Made by a program: the position numbers and the translations under genes
Notes under the pieces: model-generated
Seen by the model: only the letters and a program-made list of their open reading frames with translations
What the model was told of the DNA's origin: nothing
The model's database searches: none
Part shown: positions 1 to 7,087 of the stretch, piece by piece
Position numbering within the stretch: position 1 is the stretch's first letter
How the letters are laid out: every line of letters starts with the position of its first letter
Assembly (NCBI GenBank): GCA_027318675.1
Contig: DAHVOT010000013.1
Location: 1 to 18,277 of the forward strand
From: an archaeon
GTDB taxonomy: Archaea > Nanobdellota > Nanobdellia > Pacearchaeales > GW2011-AR1
Direction of reading: 5' to 3'
DNA: 18,277 nt

Positions 1-32
1 AAAATTATTAAAAAAAATCATTTATGCTGTCT

Positions 33-320
33 TTATCTTAAATTTTTAAAATGTTTTTTACCAAATTTGGTCCTCTTAAAAGAAGCTAATGCTCCTTCAA
101 TTGCATCACTTCCAACATATCCTGCAATAAAACTTACAAGATAATTAAAACCTAATAATGCTCCGATTAAAGCACCTGAAAAAAAAGATAATTTCATTGT
201 TCTAACAATATATCCTAATTTTATCTTATCATGTCTTGCTCTTGCTTTAAATATTCCAATAAAACTCCTTGTCAAACCTCCAAGACACCCAAATGCTGCT
301 GCTATTAATTTCTCTTCCAT
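33..320 (-). CDS. Small membrane protein with two hydrophobic segments (holin-like size and layout, function unknown)
   Basis: This 95-residue protein is not confidently recognised. It has a Gly/Ala-rich hydrophobic segment at about residues 5-25, a basic stretch (KARARHDKIK, about 25-34), a second hydrophobic segment at about 45-70 and a basic C-terminus (KRTKFGKKHFK). The run AGYVGSDAIEGALASFKR after the second segment resembles the short amphipathic tail seen in some small phage-type holins, but that is a loose architectural likeness only. The ATG has no clear Shine-Dalgarno sequence. A TATA-like run (326-337) lies too close to be its promoter, so it may be read from further upstream, perhaps together with the short ORFs at 305-379 and 411-536. 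The reading frame is long, free of stops and of membrane-protein composition, so I believe it is a gene. Confidence 0.6.
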   Translation of the reverse strand: MEEKLIAAAFGCLGGLTRSFIGIFKARARHDKIKLGYIVRTMKLSFFSGALIGALLGFNYLVSFIAGYVGSDAIEGALASFKRTKFGKKHFKNLR

Positions 321-379
321 CTTTTATTAATAAATATAGAATCAAGTAACAAGTAAAAATTAACCTGAATCGTTTTCAT
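305..379 (-). CDS. Possible 24-residue leader ORF overlapping the start of the next gene
   Basis: ATG at 379 is preceded, 4 nt away, by GAGGTG (384-389), a near-perfect match to the archaeal anti-Shine-Dalgarno sequence. The ORF starts MKTIQVNFYLLLDS, ends with the basic RWKRN, and terminates at 305, 16 nt inside the 95-residue membrane protein gene that lacks its own Shine-Dalgarno site. A short, well-initiated ORF running across a poorly initiated start suggests translational coupling. It is short and AT-rich enough to be chance apart from the strong ribosome binding site. Confidence 0.3.
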   Translation of the reverse strand: MKTIQVNFYLLLDSIFINKRWKRN

Positions 380-410
380 TTTACACCTCAATAAATTATA
401 GAATATACTA

Positions 411-536
411 TTACAAAATAAACCTTTTAAACGCTTCTATATCATCTACGCCACGACCGAACAAGGGGCTAGTCTGTGATCCGAGTGAGAATCTGTTTAT
501 CTCCTTTGGGTTTATTAATTTAGCATGATTTACCAT
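411..536 (-). CDS. Hypothetical 41-residue microprotein, probably leaderless
   Basis: This ORF fills the only GC-richer stretch of the otherwise AT-rich 321-603 gap. It starts MVNHAKLINPKEINRFSLG, continues through SQTSPLFGRGVDDIEAFKRF and ends at TAA (411-413). A consensus TTTATAAA lies at 561-568, about 28 bases before the ATG, the spacing expected for an archaeal transcript starting a few bases before the start codon. The composition (Gly, Pro, Ser, Asp, Arg) is unlike random translation of AT-rich spacer, which gives mostly Lys, Ile, Asn and Phe. No family is recognised. It could instead be part of a structured RNA, since a short hairpin (533-554) overlaps its start. Confidence 0.5.
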   Translation of the reverse strand: MVNHAKLINPKEINRFSLGSQTSPLFGRGVDDIEAFKRFIL

Positions 537-560
537 CGCTGTTGTGTGTGATGGCTATGA

Positions 561-568
561 TTTATAAA
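561..568 (-). promoter_or_regulatory. TATA box for the 41-residue ORF
   Basis: TTTATAAA centred about 28 bases upstream of the ATG at 536. The motif is palindromic, but only the minus strand has a start codon at the right distance. Confidence 0.5.
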
Positions 569-603
569 TATTGTCGAGATGCAGTAAATAGATAATTAGG
601 CAT

Positions 604-1158
604 TTAATAAGCGTGCAAAATTCCATTAACGTGAGTATCTTCTATTAATTCATTCTTTCTTAATTTACATACCCAATATATCTCTGTCCCCTTTCTAACC
701 TTAACAACTCCCCCAACATGTCCAAAACAATAAACATTTGTAACTGTTGCGTTTTTATAGTTATGAGCAATCTCTTTAGCCCCTTCACAGTTTATTCCTT
801 CTTTAGCCTCAAATATGTATGTTGTGGGAACGCGACTGTATTCTCTAGTAAAACCACTTTGATTAAGATATTCTAGAAAATCATTTTTATCTCCTATAAA
901 GTCTATCCTATATTCATTTTTTTCAGGATATCTAATTTCATATGAAGAAAATCCATAGCTTAATAAGAAGGAATCTACTTCTTCTTTTGTTATATCTTGG
1001 ACAAAATCTATAATTATTTCTCCCTTAACATAATCTCCAAATCCTTCTTCAAGATAGCATGGAAGAGAATTGGTAATAACTATTTTGGTTATCAGCAGAT
1101 TTATGAGGAGTAAAAAAATTAATATTATCAAAAGAAGAATATATTGTCTTTTATTCAT
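604..1158 (-). CDS. Membrane-anchored extracytoplasmic protein, unknown function
   Basis: This 184-residue protein has one N-terminal transmembrane or signal-anchor helix (about residues 6-30, almost all Leu/Ile) and a soluble remainder predicted to face outside. Residues about 46-90 (starting GEIIIDFVQDITKEEVDSFL) have the alternating strand-helix-strand look of a small ferredoxin-like prodomain, as in subtilase inhibitor I9 domains; this is a pattern impression only. The C-terminal half has four Cys residues that could form disulfides. A TATA-like run at about 1178-1187 lies 24-25 bases before the ATG, so the mRNA is probably leaderless and the gene has its own promoter. No catalytic motif is visible. 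Confidence 0.7.
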   Translation of the reverse strand: MNKRQYILLLIILIFLLLINLLITKIVITNSLPCYLEEGFGDYVKGEIIIDFVQDITKEEVDSFLLSYGFSSYEIRYPEKNEYRIDFIGDKNDFLEYLNQSGFTREYSRVPTTYIFEAKEGINCEGAKEIAHNYKNATVTNVYCFGHVGGVVKVRKGTEIYWVCKLRKNELIEDTHVNGILHAY

Positions 1159-1207
1159 AAATCTATCAAGATTAAAATATATTTAAGAATTTCTATAAAG
1201 TCTCTTT

Positions 1208-2158
1208 TTAAGCCCAATAATACTCAGGAAGAGATTTACCTTCTTTTTGAAGTCCTTTCCATTTATTTACTGCGTCTATACAGCTCTGAATTGAATTAAG
1301 TTCTTCATGTTCTATATTATTACAAAGAGAAGTATCTAGTTTCGCTTTGGCAAAAGTAAGGTAACAATAATCTTTTTCCCAATATATTTCAATACTTTTA
1401 CAGTAATTGAGATTCCCTCTTAAAACTTCTATATCTAAATTAACATGAAATTTGCAGGTAGATACATCTCCAAAATGACTTTCTTTAGGGAGATTTTCAC
1501 ATATAGTCTCGTCATTTTTATCTCTAGCTATACTAAAATAGCAATTATATTTAATATTCTCTGGGAGTTTTTCACAAAAAGTTTCATTCTTTTTGTTTAT
1601 AGCATATCTAGAATAACAGCTATCTGAAGAAACCGTCTTCTCACAAATTAGAGGATTATTTTCATCAATAGCTTGATTAGTTAAACAAGTTTGCAGACCT
1701 TCTCCTTTCTGATCTTCTGATAAACCACTAAGAGGAAAAGTAGAGTATCTTTCTTCACAAGATAAATTTTCAGTTGATGGTAATTTAAATGGAGAAGTAT
1801 AAGGAAAAACTAGTGAAATTAGAGGAATTGTGATTAGTCCTACAATAAAGAGAATAGCTGCTACTTTCCAGGCTTGTTTAGAAGATATTTTGTAAATTTT
1901 CATAATTAGATAAAACCATAAAAAAACTTGAATACACATAATTAATATTGCAAATAAAAGAGCAGTATAAGAAATACCTTTAATCAATGAGATAAAAAAT
2001 ATTTGAAAGATTGAACCTAAAACAAACATGATAGCGATAAAAAGAAAAGCATAGTCTGCTGTATTTCTTTTAAATTTCAAAAACTTAGAGGTTTGCCATA
2101 AAACAAAAAAGGAAATAATTGCATTTACTATCTGGGATAAAAAGTAATTAACTTCCAT
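1208..2158 (-). CDS. Membrane protein: four N-terminal helices plus extracellular Cys-repeat domain
   Basis: The protein is 316 residues if translation begins at the ATG (2158); a TTG directly before it would add one residue. Hydrophobic helices lie at about residues 6-26, 36-59, 65-86 and 98-120. Residues about 135-294 contain an imperfect repeat of roughly 30 residues, each with a C-E pair, a C-Y pair, a conserved Ala and charged linkers (for example LICEK, SDSCYSRYA, TFCEKL, YNCYFSIA, TICENL, KDYCYLTFA). The regular Cys spacing points to disulfide-stabilised helical hairpins outside the cell, if the even number of helices leaves both ends on that side. I have no named family for it. A TATA run (about 2178-2187) centred 25 bases before the ATG suggests a leaderless transcript. 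Confidence 0.75.
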   Translation of the reverse strand: MEVNYFLSQIVNAIISFFVLWQTSKFLKFKRNTADYAFLFIAIMFVLGSIFQIFFISLIKGISYTALLFAILIMCIQVFLWFYLIMKIYKISSKQAWKVAAILFIVGLITIPLISLVFPYTSPFKLPSTENLSCEERYSTFPLSGLSEDQKGEGLQTCLTNQAIDENNPLICEKTVSSDSCYSRYAINKKNETFCEKLPENIKYNCYFSIARDKNDETICENLPKESHFGDVSTCKFHVNLDIEVLRGNLNYCKSIEIYWEKDYCYLTFAKAKLDTSLCNNIEHEELNSIQSCIDAVNKWKGLQKEGKSLPEYYWA

Positions 2159-2229
2159 CAATTTTTATAGAATACAAACTTTTTAACTATTATTGTCCTG
2201 ACGCCCATTAAAATCACAAGATAATACCA

Positions 2230-2301
2230 CGCCCCGACCGGGAATCGAACCCGGGACTCCTGCGCGACAGGCAAGTGTTTTAGCCATTAAACTACCGAGG
2301 C
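2230..2301 (-). tRNA. tRNA-Asp (GTC)
   Basis: The minus strand folds as a complete 72-nt tRNA. The acceptor stem is GCCTCGG with TCGGGGC, the D arm GTTT/AAAC, the anticodon stem CTTGC/GCAGG around loop CTGTCGC (anticodon GTC), the variable loop 4 nt, and the T arm CCGGG-TTCGATT-CCCGG. Base 73 is G, as expected for Asp. CCA is not encoded. A TATA run at 2341-2348 lies about 43 bases upstream of the 5' end, leaving a leader of about 18 nt for RNase P. Confidence 0.97.
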
Positions 2302-2340
2302 ATTTCAGTAGAACTTACAAGAAATCATACATCTTTTAAT

Positions 2341-2348
2341 TTTTAAAG
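2341..2348 (-). promoter_or_regulatory. TATA box for tRNA-Asp
   Basis: The minus strand reads GCTTTAAAAATTAAAAG around this site, the only TATA-like element between the tRNA and the upstream small gene that ends at 2364. The predicted transcription start is about 2319. Confidence 0.45.
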
Positions 2349-2363
2349 CTTACTAATACTAAA

Positions 2364-2552
2364 TTAATTATCAGATTTCTTAGCCTGTTTAGCTGCTTTA
2401 GCTGCTTTAGCTGCCAATGCTGCTGCTCTCTGAGCTTCTGCCATCTTCTTTCTAGCTTCTTTCTGCTCAGGTTTCATAGGCTTTTTTCCTGTTCTACTTC
2501 TCTTAGTCATGCCTCTTTGTTTATGTTGATGCAATCTTCTACTATTTCCCAT
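2364..2552 (-). CDS. Small Ala/Lys-rich highly basic protein, possible nucleic-acid-binding protein
   Basis: This 62-residue protein starts at the ATG at 2552 (a TTG precedes it). The N-terminal half is dense in Arg, Lys and His (MGNSRRLHQHKQRGMTKRSR), followed by KPMKPEQKEARKKMAEAQR and a C-terminal run of K-A-A triplets (AAKAAKAAKQAKK). There are almost no large hydrophobic residues and no Cys, so no folded core is expected. The K-A-A repeat resembles histone H1-like and bacterial HU-type tails, which bind DNA or RNA through charge; this is inference from composition. A TATATATA run at about 2572-2580 lies about 24 bases before the ATG, suggesting its own leaderless promoter. It could equally be a ribosome-associated disordered protein. 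Confidence 0.7.
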   Translation of the reverse strand: MGNSRRLHQHKQRGMTKRSRTGKKPMKPEQKEARKKMAEAQRAAALAAKAAKAAKQAKKSDN

Positions 2553-2589
2553 CAAAATTTTATTTATTTTGACTATATATAACTTTTGA

Positions 2590-3483
2590 TTAAATTTTCA
2601 AAGCTTCTGCACGCCTTCTAAGATAATCCATTCTTTCATTACTATCTCTTATTTCCATAAGCCCTTCTGAAGGTATTGGCTTTCCTAGATTCATATAAAT
2701 TTTCTTTCCCTGTTTATTCCAAGCTTCTCTAAGAGATAATACTCTTCTTAATTTCTCTGTTTGTTTTGATTTTGCAAGAAGATTATACAAACCTTCGTGA
2801 TTTGGACCTGAAAACCAAATAGGAACAACATAAGAAGAATGTGAAATAAAAGGAGAAAGATTTTTTTTCCAAGGATATTCTTTAAGTCTTGGACCAGACA
2901 TTGTTCCTGCAGGACATATCGCTAAATTTCCCCCATTATCAAGATAAGTAATAGACTCCTTTAAAACACCTAAATTAGAGCTTGAAGTTGTTGAATGAAC
3001 AAATTGCAAAACTTCTTCAATTCCTTTTATAAATCTCAATTGATTCATTGCAATGAGTTTTATGTTTTTACCTTTTTTCTCCAAAGCACTTCCTAAATTT
3101 CCTAAAAGTGCAGCACTATCTAATAGACCGTAAGGATGATTTGTAATATAAAGTGTTGAATCATCAAGAAGAATATTCTCTTGCCCAATAACATTAACAT
3201 TTACTCCCATCTCTTTAACTGCTTCAAGACAAGCATTAGCCCATCCATTATTCTTAGCATTCTCCTCTGCTCTTAAGATCATATTATAAGTTTTACTCAC
3301 TTTAAGAAAATCATCTGTAAGGGGATTTAATCTAGCAGCACCAATAATCTTTTCCAGAGACTCTCTTGGATTCTCAGAATTATCAAAATTTTCAAAAAGA
3401 ACTTTTATTTTTGGAAATTCGCTTTTAAAATAAGAAATCTCTTTATTCAAGTTGTATAAATCCTTAAAAGATTTAATTATCAT
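2590..3483 (-). CDS. PlsC/hemolysin-type (LPLAT superfamily) acyltransferase-like protein
   Basis: This 297-residue protein carries the acyltransferase block motifs. Residues 115-122 are NHPYGLLD, with catalytic-type His116 and Asp122 separated by five residues as in the hemolysin-like/COG3176 branch (NHPxGxLD) rather than the four of classical PlsC. Residues 188-196 (AICPAGTMS) match block III in the PAG form of that branch, and PIWFSGPN (221-228) matches block IV. Family members transfer acyl groups to lysophospholipids, glycerol phosphate or ornithine. No transmembrane helix is evident, so it is probably peripheral at the inner membrane face. The ATG has AAGGT about 9 nt upstream and a TATA-like run at 3501-3509. 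The substrate is unknown; an ester-forming acyltransferase is unexpected in an organism assumed to have ether lipids. Confidence 0.85.
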   Translation of the reverse strand: MIIKSFKDLYNLNKEISYFKSEFPKIKVLFENFDNSENPRESLEKIIGAARLNPLTDDFLKVSKTYNMILRAEENAKNNGWANACLEAVKEMGVNVNVIGQENILLDDSTLYITNHPYGLLDSAALLGNLGSALEKKGKNIKLIAMNQLRFIKGIEEVLQFVHSTTSSSNLGVLKESITYLDNGGNLAICPAGTMSGPRLKEYPWKKNLSPFISHSSYVVPIWFSGPNHEGLYNLLAKSKQTEKLRRVLSLREAWNKQGKKIYMNLGKPIPSEGLMEIRDSNERMDYLRRRAEALKI

Positions 3484-3536
3484 CTTAATTTACCTTGAAT
3501 GTATAAAAATAAACAGTAAAACGAATATATATTCAT

Positions 3537-4772
3537 TTATCTTCTAGCAAGTCTTATTATAATTACCAAGATCAATAGAATTAAAATGCCAATTATGAGT
3601 ATTAATGCTATTAATGGAGTTTTATTTTCATCTAAAGCTTTTTCTTGTTTATCTGATAAAGAAGAATCATCTGAATCATCATAAACAATGACTGTCTTTC
3701 CTGAAGGAACATAATTACTATCGTCTAAAGGTTTAGAATCTTTACAAACAGTACAATTCTTTGGGCATGTTCCACAATCCTGAGGACAGGTTGAACAAGT
3801 TTCTCCATTATTACATGTTCCATCTCCACATGTAGGAAGACAAGCTATTGTGAATGTAACAGAATCAGTACCTGTATTGCCTGAAGCATCTCTACATACA
3901 ACTTCCCATGTATTCTTTCCTGTAATAGAAGTTATTCCTGTTATTATATTTATTCCATTCTTCAATGAAACAACATTAACTTGTGGAGCACCATTTAATT
4001 TGTAAGTACATGATTGTAGATTATCATCATAAACACTGAAAGTTAAACTTGTTCTATGAGAAGTATAAGTTGTAGCTAGAGGATCAGTTATATCTACAAC
4101 TGGTTTAATATTATCTGGACATACTCCACAATCTTGAGAACATGTTGAACAAGTCTCTCCATTTACAGCACTACATGTTCCATCTCCACAACTAGGTCCA
4201 TTAATTGTAACTAATTTACATGTAGATGAACAGTAAGTACATGAACTTCCATATAATGGATTACAAGGTTTTCCATTATCTGTTCCATAATCACATTGTT
4301 CAGTTCCTTCTTTTATATTATTACCACAAACAATAGGATTAACCTTAGGAAGTATTGTTAATTGTAAATCAGAATATTCTACACTTTGAGTTATAGCTGT
4401 TCTAGCTGTAAATCTTAAAGTATAAGTTCCAGGTGTAAGAATTCCTGTATTAAGAGTGTATGTTTTTGTATATAACCAAGTGTAAGTATCTATTTTATCT
4501 CCACTCACAGCTTCTTGAAATATTAATGTTGAACCAACTAATTCAAGTCTTTCATTTTGTAATGCTTCTCCATGCCCATATGCAACCATTACAACATTGA
4601 ATACATCTCCTTGTGTAACTGTCTTTGAAGTTGATGAAGCAGAATCTTCATAAACTAAAAATGTATTTATAACTTCAGAACCTGAATTAACTAAAGGCAT
4701 AAGAGTTACAAATAAAAAAGACAACACAATTAAAGAAAGTATCCCTTTAAAAATATTATAATTAAATTTCAT
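3537..4772 (-). CDS. Cys-rich/Ig-like membrane-anchored surface protein (DUF4215-type and CGDGTC modules)
   Basis: The product is 411 residues. The start at 4772 is preferred because its ATG overlaps the upstream stop as ATGA and is preceded by GGAGG at 9 nt; an in-frame ATG at 4796 would add eight residues. Order of parts: signal peptide (1-30); beta-rich Ig-like domain (about 35-142); Cys-rich module beginning CGNNIKEGTEQCD (149-190), of the DUF4215/Myxococcus disulfide-repeat type; CGDGTC module (195-218); second Ig-like domain (about 222-310) with CTYKLNG and WEVVCRDASGN; second CGDGTC module (315-337); acidic Ser/Asp stalk; transmembrane helix (about 386-407) with a short RLARR cytoplasmic tail. 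It should sit on the cell surface. Overlap with the upstream gene implies translational coupling and a shared role. Confidence 0.85.
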   Translation of the reverse strand: MKFNYNIFKGILSLIVLSFLFVTLMPLVNSGSEVINTFLVYEDSASSTSKTVTQGDVFNVVMVAYGHGEALQNERLELVGSTLIFQEAVSGDKIDTYTWLYTKTYTLNTGILTPGTYTLRFTARTAITQSVEYSDLQLTILPKVNPIVCGNNIKEGTEQCDYGTDNGKPCNPLYGSSCTYCSSTCKLVTINGPSCGDGTCSAVNGETCSTCSQDCGVCPDNIKPVVDITDPLATTYTSHRTSLTFSVYDDNLQSCTYKLNGAPQVNVVSLKNGINIITGITSITGKNTWEVVCRDASGNTGTDSVTFTIACLPTCGDGTCNNGETCSTCPQDCGTCPKNCTVCKDSKPLDDSNYVPSGKTVIVYDDSDDSSLSDKQEKALDENKTPLIALILIIGILILLILVIIIRLARR

Positions 4773-5998
4773 CTTCTTTTTCCTCCAAATTTCCATCCTG
4801 CCTTAGCATTAAAATTAACTCTGTCCATTTTTGAATTAACTTTTCCTCTATGTTGTGCTTCAGCACCTAAATAAAATCCAGATTTCTTGAAAGGATGAAC
4901 ATCAACCCCAACTTTTTGAGTTGGAATCCAAGAACTTGAGTTTGTTCCATCTTCCAATTTAATAGAATAGGGTTTCTTTTCTCCAACAACATTTCCATTT
5001 TGAGTAATCCAATCATATCCTGTTTCATTAACATCACTTGTAGAAGTTTTTTCATTAACAACTCCAGCTCCTAAATTAAGTCTAACTCTTCCATCCTTGC
5101 TTCCAACAGATAAAAGCCCTCCAAATTCTGTAGGATATGCTCTTTCAGCATATTCATTTCTCACTCCTTCTGTTACAGTAAATAATTGAAGTGCTTGATT
5201 CAATAAAGTTTCATGATAAATATGTGTTGAAGAAGAGTTAACATCGCTTCCAAATCCAATTGTAGCATAAGGCCCCAACCAAACTGCTCCTTTTCCTAAT
5301 TGAAGTGCTGCAGAAGCTCCAAAAAAAGGACTCTCAATTGGATTAACAGTTTTATTTCCTTCAAGTAAAAGTCTAAGTTCTAAACCTTCTCCTTTAGCTT
5401 TTTCAGTTTTCTTGCTTGTTGTATCAGCATAATAATTATGATTTGTGTTTGTAGTGTTATTTATGTTTGTAACATTGTATATTGTAGAAGGTTGCGATTC
5501 TTTTACTTCTTCCTTGGGTTTTTCTGCAATAACTTCAGGCTGCTTTGGTTTTTCTGAAAGACCCATAGAAGGAGACCAAAAAAATGAAGAAAGATAATTT
5601 GTTTTACTTCCTAATGCATTTGGATTACATGGACTCATATGTTTATCTCCTTTAATATTAAGAACAACTGGAACTTCTCCATTTCCCAATTTATTGAAAT
5701 TTTGTTTAGAGTAGTATAATTTATATCCTGTAGTGTCAGAATCAACTACAACATAACTATTCTTATCCCCAGTTAAATAAATAGAAGGATTTGCAGAACT
5801 TTTTATTGCTCTTTGAAGGTCTTGATTAAAACCAAAATGATAAACAAAGTGGGTTTGTGTTTCTGTTACATAAGTTGGAGCATTAACTCCTTTTTGTATT
5901 TTTGAATAATCCTGAGCATTTGCTGATAATGGAAGTAAACCTAAAGCTATACCTAATCCAGCACCTGCAATCTTGCTAACAAGTTCTTTTTTTGCCAT
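4769..5998 (-). CDS. Secreted protein with predicted C-terminal beta-barrel-like region
   Basis: The product is 409 residues from the ATG at 5998. An in-frame ATG at 6016 lies upstream of where the TATA box (6028-6035) would start transcription, so it is disfavoured. There is a Sec-type signal peptide with an AxA-like end (LLPLSANAQD, about 20-30). Residues 30-140 form a mixed domain with a Cys, then a Pro/Glu/Lys linker (about 147-170) and an Asn/Thr-rich segment (NVTNINNTTNTNHNYY). Residues about 205-409 alternate hydrophobic and polar residues with Gly and aromatics (GLELRLLLEG, GAVWLGPYATIGFG, GRVRLNLGAGVV, SGFYLGAEAQHRGK, FNAKAGWKFGG), the pattern of outer-membrane beta-barrel strands. 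There is no terminal aromatic BAM signal (it ends GGKRR). It is translationally coupled to the next gene. Function unknown; the barrel reading is inference. Confidence 0.75.
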   Translation of the reverse strand: MAKKELVSKIAGAGLGIALGLLPLSANAQDYSKIQKGVNAPTYVTETQTHFVYHFGFNQDLQRAIKSSANPSIYLTGDKNSYVVVDSDTTGYKLYYSKQNFNKLGNGEVPVVLNIKGDKHMSPCNPNALGSKTNYLSSFFWSPSMGLSEKPKQPEVIAEKPKEEVKESQPSTIYNVTNINNTTNTNHNYYADTTSKKTEKAKGEGLELRLLLEGNKTVNPIESPFFGASAALQLGKGAVWLGPYATIGFGSDVNSSSTHIYHETLLNQALQLFTVTEGVRNEYAERAYPTEFGGLLSVGSKDGRVRLNLGAGVVNEKTSTSDVNETGYDWITQNGNVVGEKKPYSIKLEDGTNSSSWIPTQKVGVDVHPFKKSGFYLGAEAQHRGKVNSKMDRVNFNAKAGWKFGGKRR

Positions 5999-6027
5999 TT
6001 TATAGTAATAAATCATTAAATCGCAGG

Positions 6028-6035
6028 TTTATAAA
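6028..6035 (-). promoter_or_regulatory. TATA box for the 4769-5998 / 3537-4772 operon
   Basis: A perfect TTTATAAA, followed by ATATTT, at the expected position for a transcript start near 6004-6007, leaving a leader of a few bases before the ATG at 5998. It decides against the upstream in-frame ATG at 6016. Confidence 0.65.
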
Positions 6036-6123
6036 TATTTCTATTTTGATGTAACTGAGCAATGATTACTTTTATTCTATTTTTAAAATACCTTAAAAAT
6101 AACTCCTATGATTCAGCAACATC

Positions 6124-6131
6124 TTTATAAA
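6124..6131 (+). promoter_or_regulatory. TATA box for the metzincin gene
   Basis: TTTATAAA centred 25 bases before the ATG at 6153, giving a leaderless start. A second weaker run (TTTTTAAAATA, 6080-6090) sits about 24 bases before the in-frame ATG at 6108, so the longer start cannot be excluded. Confidence 0.55.
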
Positions 6132-6152
6132 ATAAATTTCATATACTTAAAG

Positions 6153-7067
6153 ATGAACTCCAAATTATTGAACTCTATATTGATTATTATAATAATTATC
6201 CTTATGATATCAGTATATTGGTTTATACCCATAAATAGCACAGAATTTAATCTCTCATCAAATTCTAACAATAATTTTAGCTTAAATAGTTATGAGAACA
6301 CACCACTACAATTTTATGAAAATATGAGATTTCCAGATAAAACAATCTCTTATAAAATTGAAAATTGTCCCTTGCAAAGAGAAAACGATATGGAATGGGC
6401 ATTTGAAATAATGGAAGAAAAAACAGTACTAGAATTTTATCCTGTTTCAAGAAACGAACAAATAACTATTACGTGCGATGATGCAATAAGATACGAGGGA
6501 AAACTATTTATTGCAGGAGAAGGCGGTCCAACTAATATAACAATAGCAGGGAATTTAAATGTCATAGAAGCAGGGAAAATACTCCTTATGAAAGACTCAG
6601 AATGTGAAAAACCAAACATTGCAACTCATGAACTACTTCATGTATTGGGATTTGATCATTCAGAAAATCCAAAGAATATAATGTATGAAATAAGTAAATG
6701 CGACCAAACAATAAGTCAAGATATAATAGAATTTATAAACGAAATATATTCTATACCCAGCAATCCAGATTTACTTTTTGAAGACGCTTATGCAAAAATG
6801 CATGGAAGATATCTCGATTTAAACTTCAGTATAAGAAATAATGGATTAACCAAGTCCGAAGATGTAATAGTAAAGATATTAGCTGATGGAAAAGAAGTAA
6901 AACAAATAGAGATACCTCCAATAGAAATAGGATATGGAAGAAAAGTTTCTATTGTTAATATCTGGATAAATCAAATTGAAGTAAAAAACATAGAATTTGT
7001 AATAGAAAGTGATTTTGAAGAACTAGAAAAAAACAACAACAAAGTTACGTTTGAAATAAAAAAATAA
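6153..7067 (+). CDS. Membrane-anchored metzincin metalloprotease with C-terminal CARDB-like domain
   Basis: The product is 304 residues from the preferred start, or 319 from an ATG at 6108. An N-terminal anchor helix (about 7-24) places the rest outside the cell. Residues 159-169 read HELLHVLGFDH, the full metzincin zinc site HExxHxxGxxH (zinc ligands His159, His163, His169; catalytic Glu160). Eight residues later NIMYE supplies the Met-turn (Met177), so the site is complete. The region before it (about 55-150) contains the expected strands. Residues about 203-302 (from NPDLLFEDAYAK) look like a CARDB/Ig-like adhesion domain: paired strands, NNG turn, a dipping hydrophobic pattern. Three Cys residues (72, 108, 151) lie in the catalytic domain. 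Likely role: cleaving extracellular or host-surface proteins or peptides. The substrate is not predictable from sequence. Confidence 0.88.
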   Translation: MNSKLLNSILIIIIIILMISVYWFIPINSTEFNLSSNSNNNFSLNSYENTPLQFYENMRFPDKTISYKIENCPLQRENDMEWAFEIMEEKTVLEFYPVSRNEQITITCDDAIRYEGKLFIAGEGGPTNITIAGNLNVIEAGKILLMKDSECEKPNIATHELLHVLGFDHSENPKNIMYEISKCDQTISQDIIEFINEIYSIPSNPDLLFEDAYAKMHGRYLDLNFSIRNNGLTKSEDVIVKILADGKEVKQIEIPPIEIGYGRKVSIVNIWINQIEVKNIEFVIESDFEELEKNNNKVTFEIKK

Positions 7068-7087
7068 AAGAAACAGTAAAAAGATTA

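Noticed and set aside
430..560. GC-richer patch first considered as a structured non-coding RNA; hairpin CCATCGC/GTGATGG at 533-554
   Set aside because: It does not fold as a tRNA, SRP or RNase P RNA and lacks clean C/D or H/ACA boxes; an ORF with a TATA box explains it better, though an RNA is not fully excluded.
2158..2208. 16-codon ORF ending in a TGATG overlap with the next gene
   Set aside because: It starts upstream of the TATA box predicted for that gene, so it would not be on the transcript.
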